From: Lepas anatifera
Taxonomy: Eukaryota; Arthropoda; Thecostraca; Lepadidae
DNA: 64,000 nt
Assembly: GCA_034440635.1 (NCBI GenBank)
Contig: JAOTON010001573.1
Span: 1 to 64,000, forward strand
Direction: 5' to 3'
In this document: piece after piece, positions 44,701 through 56,700 of the stretch
Numbering within the stretch: the stretch's first letter is position 1
How the letters are laid out: each line of letters starts with the position of its first letter
Position numbers and translations under genes: made by a program
Notes under the pieces: generated by a model
Seen by the model: only the letters and a program-made list of their open reading frames with translations
Told to the model about the DNA's origin: nothing
Databases searched by the model: none

Positions 44701-47700
44701 GATATCGCGGCCGCTGAAGGTGATCCACACCTCGGCCAACCTGCTGAGCAACCGGTTCTTCCCCTACGCCGAGATCGAGACCGAGGGCGTGCTGGCTCTG
44801 GACGACGACATCACCATGCTGACCACCGACGAGCTGGAGTTCGGCTACCAGGTCAGTCACTGACTGACTGACTGACTGACTGACTGACTGACTGACTGAC
44901 TGACTGACTGACTGACTGACTGACTGACTGACTGACTGACTGACTGACTGACTGACTGACTGACTGACTGACTGACTGACTAACTGACTGACTGACTGAC
45001 GATAATTGTCTTTGAGGTTTACTGAGTCATTGAAATATTTTGGTAGAGATGGTAAGATTGTAGAAAAGTCTGTTTGACCCAGTAGTTCGGAGTGATTGCG
45101 CTTTTTGAACATCAGGGCGACCAGGAGTGAAATGGCCGCTCTGTGACGGCGGAGCCTGATGCGTGATTACGCCAAATAATCAATACACCGAGCAGTAAAT
45201 TTTTACCGACTTTGTTGCTGCGAAGCCTTGAAAGTCGGTACAACGGTGTGGCTTTGCCGCTGCTCTGCCAGTGTCCGTACAAATTCTGCTGTGCATGCCC
45301 GTGAAATTATCGGAAAGTGGCGGAATTCGGCCGGTGTTCTGATGAAAGATGGCGATTATTACTCCAGTTCATAGTCTGTATTAATTTACAATTATCTCCA
45401 GGCCTGGAGTTGTTGTGGTTGTCGAAATCTGGCAATCTTCTCAAGTCCGAACCGGACAAGCTATGTTTCGGCATAGCCTTGTGGTGCTGGGCAATTGAAT
45501 ATCGCTGCCGGTGTAGCCCGGTCTCTGGCCACTGGTTTGGCGCGCTGTTTCAGCAGCTGCGCCGCGTCACCTGAGTGCGTGCGGCCAGGTCTGGCGGGAG
45601 TTTCCGGACCGAATTGTGGGCTTCCCGTCCAGAAACCACGTCTGGAACAACGTCACCGGCAACTGGGCCTACGACTCTGAGTGGACCAGCAGACTCTCCA
45701 TGGTGCTCACGGGAGCCGCCTTCTACCACAAGGTCAGCCCCACAATGCAACCTGAAGAGGGCCTTCGACGGGCCTTAGTGGCAAGGGGCGGGATGGGTAC
45801 CTGCGCCCCCCCTAAGATTCAAGAAACCACTCTGGACATCGGAAAGCGATGTTAAGTAACCCGTCATTAATATGTACTGAAAATATTTTATGTTATATTT
45901 TGGTTGTGTCAGTTTTGAGTTCAACATAAGTTAGAGAATGTTCTTGTAGGGATGCATTGAAAATCTGCGTTCTCTTCCAAAATGGCTGACAGCAGAGCTA
46001 TAGAAAATGAGTAAAAACTAATTAAACAATCTCGCTAGGTGTTTCTAATGATATATCATATGCTCAGCACTAAGCCGAGTCTGGCCGAAAGTTTGCTGGA
46101 AATGATTCATCACAAGTTAAATGTTTTGTTTGAAAGAACCAACCAACTCTGAAAAAATGGAATTGAGAAGATTTTCAGTTTTGAGAACTTTCCATCGGGA
46201 ATTTTTCCGGAGGCGGTGTCATTGCTTTCGTTTTTTTCTCACAGTTCATGATCTGGGTTGAAAATATTATACAGATAAACCTGTCCCCGTTTACTACAGA
46301 AAACACATCGGGCGTGTCAGGCACTCATAGATATTCGGCGGTGTAGTCCCGTAGTCAACGACCGACTCCACGGCCCTGCTTTTGTATGCACGCTGGACTT
46401 GCATGGGTTACAATGCATGTGTACGAAGGCACACACGCTCCCGCAGTTTTGTTTCGTAGCTGGGTAGGATTAATGGTAAGCTGCGGCTGCTTCACATTTT
46501 CGCTGTTTCTCCGTCGCAGCGTTGACCCTCGCCCCACCGGGGTATCGATGGCCCCCTAAGGTTTTTTGGGATAGCAGAAAAACGAGGAGGCGCAGCACCG
46601 CGGTTGAGGGCTCTACCTCTCACCCCATCATTTTCACACCATCCCTGAAATGTTTTTACCCCGAGTCATCCAAGCTCAGGTCACCAGGCGAGGTCAACCA
46701 AGGTCACCTCACTTCAACTTTTGAGCTCTATAAGAGCTACATTTCGAAGTCGATCGATTTGAAACTTCATACACTTCATGACCCCTCCAGGGTCTACTAG
46801 CTGTATATCCGGGATTTTTCGATTTCTTGACCTGAGATCAGGTCGCGAGGTGACCTCCCCCATTGAAAAAGCATGGGGAAAAGCTGTCTTATGATCTAAA
46901 ATTCACAAAAACGAATGCAAATGCTCGGATTGCTCAGAACAGCGTTCTTGCACGCCCTTTCATGGATCCCAGGGCTGATATTTGCCATTTGACCTCTCCG
47001 AGGTCATCCGAGGCCACCATGGGTCAAAACAGTATTTTGACAATAACTTTTTACCTAATTAAGCTAGAGCGCTGAATCAACTCTATTCCCCGCAGGGGAC
47101 CGATTTTCATCTGCTGGACTTGTTGGCACCTGCTGACTGGTCCGGCACATGGATAATTGGGTACGGGATGTGACGACACCCGCGACCCCAGTTGGCAGGA
47201 TGGGTTTCGCCTCCCGCCTTCGGGCGAGAGGCTAAATCGAAACTGCCATCCTCATCCTTTCCTGGCCTTCCTAAATTCAAATCCCACCAACTCCTTGTTC
47301 CTTTTCCTCTTCTTTCCTTATTTCCTTGTCTCTCCATGCCTTTCCACCCGTATCCTTTCTGTCCACTCCTAAACACCCCTCCTGCCCACTGTCTGCGTTG
47401 TCTGGCCCGGCGTGTCTCCGCGGGTGGCGGGGGTGTGTGCACTCTTGCTCGTCTTGAGTGTGGGCACCTCGGTCGCACGCGGCGCGTGTCTGGACTGGAC
47501 AGCACAGACCGACCCTCTTCCTTTTCCAACTCATAACTTCCCAGTTACCCACATTATCCCAGTATCATGGGCGTCCTTGCACGTGCCTATGATTCCTGGA
47601 TGGTCTGGGTGTATGTGGGCCTCCGGCTCGTGTGGCTGGCGATTGGATCCCTCTAATCGCCGGCCCTGCGGGCCGGGGGCTCGCTTCTCTCGGACCAGCC

Positions 47701-50700
47701 GGGAATCAGTTGTGACGAGCAGGTGGTAGTCGCCTGCTCCGATGAGGCCGTGCGAGGGCGCCTGTCTTTTTAAGGTGAGCTGCGCACCGACCCGTACCCC
47801 GGGATGAAGGAGTCCTGGTAGCTGAGCTGAGGGAGGCGCTGTGTTCGTTCGTCGTCCTCTAGCAACACTCTACTTTGGTCTGGATTTCCGCAAGGGCGGG
47901 GAACTCTTGAGGGCATCGACAAGAGAAGCAGCATTGTAAAAGTCTGTCGGCCTTTGGTGGGGCTCGGCTGCTCCTCCCTCCTTGGGTGAGGTCCCAACTT
48001 CACCCGGGGGAGGGTGGGGTGTCGGGCCCCGCCCGGGGTCGTCTAGGCTAGGTGCAAGGGGGGACCGTCGTTGGGGCAGGGGGGTTTGGTGAGTCTCTCT
48101 CCCCCCTCTGTAACGGCGGCGTTTCCCCCGTATAGCCAGCCCGTGCGTCGTCTCGCCTCGTAGCACCCTCGTCGGAAGGGGGGCGCACGTGGCTGGCTGA
48201 ATTTAATAACTTTCTCATGGATACACCCAACACCGCAAACCCTTCCCCTCCCCTCCCCCATCGGGGGTGGTGAGAACGAAACTGCCGGGTCTCAAAGGGT
48301 CACTCCGAAGCCCTCCCATCCACGAGTTGTGATGATTCGGGGTGTGGACTCCACCCTATCGTCACTTTCACCGTTCCAACGCAAGGAGGCATGCGACCGA
48401 CTGGGTAAGGTGATGCGATGTAGCTGCCTTCGGGACGGTGTCCTGGAGGTGGAGCTCAGTAGTTCTGCAGACGCACAGCGTGCACTTGATATAACCGAAC
48501 TCAGATACACAAAGCGAGAGGCTGGCCAGAGGAAAGTAGTAACTGTGTATGTCACTATCGTACCACACAAGACTAAGAACTTTTCAAAGGGTGTCATTAC
48601 ATGTTTTGATCTGAAAGGAGTTTCTGAAGAGGAGATAGTAGATGGACTCACGGAAAGCGGGGTAGTGGAAGCGAGGAGAGTACGACGAAAAGTAGGAGGG
48701 ATCCTTGAGGAGACAGATACTTTGATATTGACGTTCGATAGTGTGGACCTACCAACAGATATGAATGTAGGTTATGTTAAAGTCCGAGTTAGACCCTATG
48801 TCCCCAACCCAATGCGATGCTTCTCCTGCCAGCGCTACGGACACACAGCCAAATTCTGCAAAGGAAAGAAAGTGTGTGAACGATGCGGAACAAGCGAGCA
48901 CGATGGAAGGGAATGCGATGCACGTGAACTGTTTTGCATAAACTGTGAGGGACCCCATTCAACAGGCGACAAAAATTGTCCACGTATGAAGACAGAAAAA
49001 GAAATACTTTCCATTATGGTTACAAAGCGCATCCCATTCAGAGCTGCAAAGGATACCTACGAGGCCTCCCACCCTCGGAGTTCTTATGCAGAGGCAGTAC
49101 GTAGTACAGCACCCACCGTAGCGGCGTCTTTAAGGACGCCGACACCGCGGATGACCCCGGAGGAGGTCATCCGTTCCCTGACCCTGGCGGACTTTATCCG
49201 CCTGGCAGGGAGGATGGGGCTGGTCATTTCTGGCCAGCCCGCCGCCCCGACATCGCAGCCGGAGGCGGCACCTCCTCCACCCATCCCTCCCGCCCCTCCC
49301 CCGCCACCCGTGGCCCCGGCTGGGGGTGGGGGCGGAGAGCGGGGGACCACTCCTGCCCCCATCACCCCGTCTGAGACTCCCGCCACTCCGAGGCAAAGGG
49401 TGCCTTTGGCGACACCGGAGCCTGACCCCCTCAAGCGACTGAGGGCTGGATGACGGTGGGCAGGGGTGGGAAGCGACGTCAACTGCCGTCCCCAGTCCAG
49501 CCCCCCGTTGAAATCTCTGTTGACGGTCAGCCCTCTGCTCCTGCCTTTACTCCTCTGTCCGATAATCAGCCACCTCCGCCACCCCCACCGCCGCCGACGT
49601 CGGTTGCGGCTGTCAGGAGGCAGTTTGAGGGGTCACGGAGGGAGGATAGCACTAGGGGAAGATCTCCCACCAAACGTGTGGCATCCGGGACTCCTCCAGG
49701 CCAGCCACAACCTTCTAAAGTCCGAGCAGCATCAATAGGGACATCTAGGCCTGGGGCATCGTCTCGACCCAGGCAAAGTGGGGTGCCCTCTGCGCCCCCA
49801 AAGAAAACCTATGGGCAAGGAGGCCCATACTGGAAATAGCAAGTAGCTGCTCTGGTAGGCGCTCACCCTAACTTCCACCCCCATCATTAACACGTTTCTG
49901 CCGTGGAACTGTCGTGGAATTCGCACCAGCGCCGGGGATCTCCAGGCTTTTATAAGATCCAGGGGACTGGCAGCTATATGCCTGCAAGAAACTAAACTCT
50001 CAGCTGAGATCCCATTCTCCCTTTCAGGTTTTTCAATATTTCGAAAGGATTTACAACGTAACCCAGTCGCCCACGGTGGTGTTCTTCTCGCAATCAATAA
50101 TGATATACCAGCAAAGCAAATATCACTCCAAACACGGCTGCAAGCCGTGGCAGCACGTATATATATATCGCTCGAAGGCAGATTTCGCTCTGCTCTATAT
50201 ACCTACCCCCTGGGGTAGACATGCCCACTCGTGAACTAAATTTGCTTATATCTGAGCTACCACCGCCCATCCTTCTCTTGGGTGACTTTAATGCTCACCA
50301 CACCGCTTGGGGGTGTGAAGATATTAACTCTCGGGGTCGGCACCTCGATCATTTTATCCAGGGTGTGAGCCTTTGTATTTTAAACACCGGAGCACCAACA
50401 CATCTTACTATTCCATCCGGTCGGGAATCGGCATTGGATCTTAGCCTTTGCAGCCCAGAGCTATCTGCTCTGTTTAGCTGGGCTGTGTGCAGTGACCCCA
50501 TGGGAAGTGACCATTTCCCTGTTTTAGTGACTTGTGACAACACATCTGTTTTAGGCACGAGACCGCAACGTTGGAAGATGAAAAATGCTGATATGTCCTT
50601 ATTTAGCTCCCTCGTGGATGACTATTTGGAAACCTTTTCAACCCAAACACCGTTCACAGTCGACCAATTTACAGCTATCCTCCGAGACGCTGCTTATGCT

Positions 50701-53700
50701 TCTATACCGCGAACATCAAAAAACCCTCGGCGACCACCGGTACCGTGGTGGAGCATGGAATGCCGTGACGCTGTCCGAGAGCGGCGGCGCGCTTACAGAC
50801 AGTTTAAACGAAATTCCACTCAGCAAAACTTAAATATGTATCGGAAATCTCGAGGCCGCCTGCAGGCGCACAATAAAACAAGCTAAGAGAAAATGTTGGA
50901 GAGAATATGTTGGTAAACTGAATCGATTTACGCCATTGTCTCAAGTGTTTGGTCAAATCCGCCGTACCGAAGGTAGGTCGGTCTCCACACCACTACCAAC
51001 TCTGCAGATTGGTGGTAGGAATATATTCAATCCAACAGAAGTAGCCGACTGTATAGGAAATGCGATTGCACAGCGCTGTAGTTCAGTTAGGGAGGATGTC
51101 TCATTTATGCGATATAAAACCCTAGCTGAACAGAAAAGTATACATTTTGGAACCACCAGCACACTGTCATACAATAAGCCCTTTACCTTGCATGAGCTAG
51201 CGGCAGCCATTCGTGGGCTCCATCCTGTGGCCGAGGGCCCGGATTTAATTCACAATGATATGTTTAAAGCACTATCGCAGAGCGCACTCAGGGTACTGCT
51301 GGCCTCATTCAATATGATGTGGGAGTCCGGCGAATTTATACCGGCGTGGCGGGAGGCTATAGTGATACCAATCCTTAAACCTGGTAAATCTGGATTGGAC
51401 CCTTTGCACTTTAGGCCGATCTGGCTTACCTCGTGCATGTGCAAGTTGTTCGAAAAAATGGTGAATGTAAGACTCGTTTGGTATTTGGAAAGCCGGGGCA
51501 TCATCAATAACAACCAGTGTGGGTTTCGTAGAGGCCGCAGTACGGTGGACCACTTGGTATCACTTGACACCTCAGTGCGAATTGCATTTAAAGAGAGGCG
51601 TCACCTGGGAGCCGTCTTCTTTGACGCCATTGCCGCTTATGATAAAGCGTGGCGACATGGTATCCTTTTAAAGTTGCATAAGTGTGGTATCAGAGGTCAG
51701 ATGGGGTTCTTTATGAAAAATTTTTTGACTGATAGGACGTTCCGTGTCAGAGTAGGTGGTACATACTCAAACACCTTTTATCAAGAAGAAGGCATTCCGC
51801 AGGGGAGCGTCTCTAGTATCTGCCTCTTCGCTCTGGCCATAAATGACGTCACACATTCACTCCCACCTTCCATTCAGGCATCCATTTTCGTGGACGACAT
51901 CGCAGTATGGGCAAAGGCTTCAACAACGCCGGCACTTTCCCGTCAGCTCCAGATGGCCGTGAACCATCTGGAACGCTGGAGTAGTAAAAATGGATTATAT
52001 TTTTCGACCGAAAAAACCGCTGGTGTTCATTTCTGTCGCAGGCGCAGGACCTGTCCGGAACCTATGGTATCGTTGCGCGGTAAAACTATCACTTTCCAAC
52101 CGACAGCAAAGTTTCTCGGAGTAACGTTTGATAAAAGGCTGACATACAACGCACACATTAGGAATATACGTGACAAGTGTTTTAAATCATTGAATGCCTT
52201 GAAATGTGCATCTCGTCTATCGTACGGAGCGGACAGGAAGACACTTCTCATTCTCTATCGGTCTCTTGTTCGTTCCAAGATGGATTACGCCTGTTTTGTA
52301 TACGATTCTGCGTGGGAATCAGCTAAACGCTGTTTAGATACGATTCACCATAGTGCACTCCGAGTGGCCACAGGTGCGTTTAGGACAACACCGTGCTCCA
52401 GCTTGTTGGTGGAAGCAAATGAACCACCTCTCGCATTGCGACGGCGCCTGCTCGGGCAGCGTTACGCCTGTAAGCTGGCTCAGTCTCCGTCACATCCAAC
52501 ATATAACGCAGTTTTTTCGCGGAACATGCTACGGCTGTTTGTGAACGTGCAAAGAGGAATCCCACTGGGCGTACGCGTCCAACGTTTGTCGGCCGAAAGT
52601 GGTATCCAGCCGAGTGTTGTGACTCATAGCGAGCTTTCAGACATCCCTCCTTGGGAACTTATCTGCCCAAAAACCGACATGACTCTCGCAGGGAAAACCA
52701 AATCCGATACTATCCCTACTGAATTTAAACAATTGGCGCTCGAACACATTGCACAGTATGCAGATCATGTGTCGTTCTACACTGACGGATCAAAAACTGA
52801 TGTTGGAGTGGGATGCGCTTTTGTTACGGATACAGTAACAAGAAATTTCTCACTTTCATCTTTTGCATCGGTTTTCACCTCTGAACTCACCGCCTTGGAT
52901 AAGGCTCTATGCTTTATCGAAGTTAGTGATGCCACGAAATACGTTATTTTCACCGATAGCCTTAGCAGCATTCAAGCTGTGAGTGGTTTCAACCCAAGTG
53001 ATGGACTTGTTTTAAACATTGTCCTGCGCTTAACTCGCCTTGCCAGACTGGGAAAGTATGTAACACTCTGCTGGATCCCAAGTCATGTTGGAATACAATT
53101 GAATGAAGTGGCAGACGCAGCGGCCCGACGTGCTTCCCGTAGGCCCTGCAGGCGTGCGCAACGAATCCCCGCTAGAGATTTGTACCCATATATATGTACC
53201 CACCTTCGCAGTGTATGGCAAGAACAATGGAATAATATAATAAATAACAAGTTGAAAGTTATCAAACCTGAGATCGGTGAGTGGCCATCCTCGCAGCGGC
53301 CTAACCGCCGTGAGGAGGTGGCGTTGTGTCGATTGCGGACTGGTCACACGCTGGCCACTCATCGATATCTGTTATGCGGCGAACCTCGACCACAATGTCA
53401 GCGATGTGCGGCGCCCCTGTCGGTCCGACACGTGCTGGTCTCATGCCCGGAATATGCTAGACGCAGGTCTTTGCATTTTGGCGTGCACCGGCAGGAGTCC
53501 ACACTTTTAGAATTGATCGGCCGTGACTCCAGTATGGTTGAACGGGTGCTGTCCTATCTTAGAGATATTGACTTTACGATAATATTTGATCCTGGTTAAA
53601 AGCGTGTGTTGTGGTAGTCAACCGCGCTGATAGGCGCCTGGCGCCGATTTGGCGGGTCCTCCCTTTCGCTCCGGGGCCTTTCAAGTCTCGGAGCGACGGG

Positions 53701-56700
53701 GAGGGCCTCCGTTAGACGTCGGGCTTGGGTCCGGCGTCTAGGCTGCCCCCGCGCCCCCGGGCCCCTGGGTCCGTTGGCGCGGGATGGGCGCCAGAAGTGA
53801 TGCCCCGGCGCCCCGCGCCGGGCGCCTGCCGGCGCGGTAAACCTGTTTGAATCTGTGACCATGCATCCGTGCAGTGAGAATCATAACTACGATGTGAAAG
53901 AATCACTCTTTAATGTAAATATTAGTTCACTGTAGACGAGACTTTACTTTCCCCTAAAGACAGACAAATTTATAAGCTTTGACTGCAGAGAAGTGTTATG
54001 GGCGCTATATGACCTCGCAGGTTGGCGCGCCCATAAAACCCAATAATCAATCAATCAATGAATCAACTCTATTGGCCTCCAGTAGCTGGTAATCGTGTTT
54101 AGAAGGCCATATAACGGCTGGTTTCATCAGCCTTCCATAGACGGCTCTGCCCACCTGAGCGCACGGCTAAAAGGGGAAGGCTGGGGCTAGGCCATGGTAC
54201 CATGAGCACATCAGCGCCTAAAATGCGTCTCGATAGATGCGGGGATAACATATTCTCAAATTGTGTGTTTTTTAGTCGGCCAGTCTACTGTGTATGGAAA
54301 TCAGAGATTAACTATTACTACTGTAGAGTAGGATTAGTTCATCTCTATGATGGAAATAGTAGCAAGCCTCTTGTCCATTGGTTAAATTTGTTTTAGTTTT
54401 TGATTGAGGTGAACACAGTGGAAACGATTTTCCCAGGTTTTTGGTTATATTTTGAAACAGACATTTCGTGGTTTATCTTATTCAATGTAGATACATTAAA
54501 TTATAAACCTGCTCAAAGAACAATAGCAAACCAACATCACAGGTTCATCCAATCGCGATATAAGAATCCGAGTTGACCTCAACCTAAAATCTGTGATAAC
54601 CCAACATTAAGGCTGCTTATTTACCGAATGGTGCTCTAACACTGCACATACTGCGATTTCGGTTGATTTTTAAGTCCCAATGTAATAGGCATGCATTCTG
54701 TCTGTTTTTGCTCGGTGAGGCTGCGTTTTGGTCATGACCAAGTGAAAGCCTTCTCTCACATACCATTCTAGGTTTTGTTTCCAACGCGTGTAAGCCTGTG
54801 TTTTAGTTACACAATGTTCATTGTCCGAACCGCAAAATTTAAACTTCATATTCATACGTTGACCCTGCCTGTAATTGGCCTATGTATCTTTGCTGGCCGC
54901 AAATGCAGGTACAGTGACCCAGAAATTAGAAGACAGACGCTATGATAGCTGTAGTATCGTTCATCACCAGTAGTGCCCTAACAAGTAAGCAATTTAGCTA
55001 ATGCACATTACCAATGCTGCTGCATTTATAAGACCCGCGGCTTCCCTTTTGCAGTTTGGCTTGCAAATTTCATGCCACCTACCTTGGCGCCCGTTGGGAT
55101 CTCATCGGTACTGTCGGTCAGATCTCATTAATCACCTGATTCTAACCATGTAAGACGTGCATTGTCCCCGCTATTGTATTCGTGAAATTTCCCAACGGCG
55201 GCGTATACGAAGTCGTGACAAACTTACGCCCGTTCTGTAGAACCATTGCAATTCCGAGTGTTGAAGTGCTTCCGTCGTGATTTGAACTGTGGACTCTCAC
55301 TGGTGACGAGTGCGCCCCTGCTGGGGACCGAGCTGAAACCGTCGCATAGCAACACACCTTGGTAACTAGAATGCGATAGAAACAAACTCAGCGTGGTCCA
55401 GCTTCCAAAAATCCCTGACTGCTTATTCCGTCAGGGCGAGAACTTCAGGGCCAAATTAACTTCATGCCATTATGTATTTGTGTCCTCAATTTTGTGAGAA
55501 AATGCACGTCCACAAGTGGGGACACGTGCCGTAAAATTGTAGTGTTCCTTCTGCTAGATAGATCTTGCAACGGCGTGTATTGTTCAAAGTATTCCTACAA
55601 GGAACTACTTTACTGCAAATGCGTGGGAAAAGATGCCGGGCATCACCATCTCACCCGTGAAGTGTGACTTCGGTTGCCGGGGTTCTGACATGGTAATCTC
55701 TCACGCTAGTGAGGTTGAAGCTGGATGGCATGACCTACAGTCAGTTGTCAGTCAGTTGTCTAGCGGAAGAGCTTGTAGCAACTACGGCACGAGACCAGTC
55801 CTGGGAACGGCGGCCTTTTTACGACACCTGATCGGCGTTTGGCCAGCACAGCCTGTCGCGCAGGATCTATAGCTCCCTTCTGAACTGGTGCCTCTGGTAT
55901 CTAACCAGCAGCTGTAGGGTGGGTGACAACGTATATTTACTTTTTGCGTAGATTCTTCAGTACACTTGGAAGCGCTGCCCTGCGCAATGTGTTGCCCGCA
56001 AGTGGTGTTGATGGTTTGACCGGGTGTTGGTCGCCAGTACTGGAACTACCGCTACACACACACGCTGCCGGGAAACGTCAAAACCTGGGTGGACGACAAC
56101 ATGAACTGCGAGGACATCGCCATGAACTTCCTCGTCAGCAACGTCACTGGGAAGGCGCCCATCAAGGTCAGTCGCTACCGTCTGTTCGTTTTGGAGCGGC
56201 AGGGAGGTAATAGCTAAACACAAGTACCCAAGGGATAGCAAGTGACTCGTTTAGATAGTGCCTGCCTCACAAATCGTGGACAGCTTAAGCTATGCAGCAA
56301 AGCCAGGCCAATAAGGAAGGTAGACTAACTTCAATGTTCAAGATGAGCAAGTTGAATGACACGTGAAAATATTTATCGGATAAAACGGAACTTAGAAAAA
56401 ACAGCTTCAGGGCTGGTGCGTCGTTACCTGCCGCTCCAGCTCAGTCGGGAGGGCTTCTGTACCGGCTCACATGGAAGAACCCATGCAGTGCAGTGCGTGA
56501 AAGAGGTTTAGGATTGTTCCCCCCGATACACGTATGACGCTCAGTACTTGCCCGATGTAGCTCGGCTAAAGGCTAGCTTTTCGTGGTCTGGGTGGGTGGC
56601 GGTGCCTCTGCTCTGTGCGACATTCAATGATAGCTTTTAAATTCGCCTTCTTATAAGAATAAATCGTTCTGGTAGTGAGGTCAGAATTTCCAAGACAAGT

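Larger units (their letters stand above)
47088..54058 (+). mobile_element. full-length I-type LINE in EXT2 intron 8
   Basis: About 6.97 kb, bordered by an exact 15-bp duplication (TGAATCAACTCTATT at 47,073-47,087 and 54,059-54,073). Parts: 5' UTR 47,088-48,328; ORF1 with three zinc knuckles; a proline-rich frame; ORF2 with endonuclease, RT, RNase H and a C-terminal zinc finger; 3' UTR ending in a GGGCGC hairpin and ATCA repeats. RNase H in ORF2 plus CCHC ORF1 places it in the I group of non-LTR elements. ORF2 has two one-base slips, so the copy is probably dead. Confidence 0.88.

Noticed and set aside
49084..49482. 132-codon minus-strand frame rich in proline and glycine
   Set aside because: Antisense shadow of the proline-rich end of LINE ORF1.
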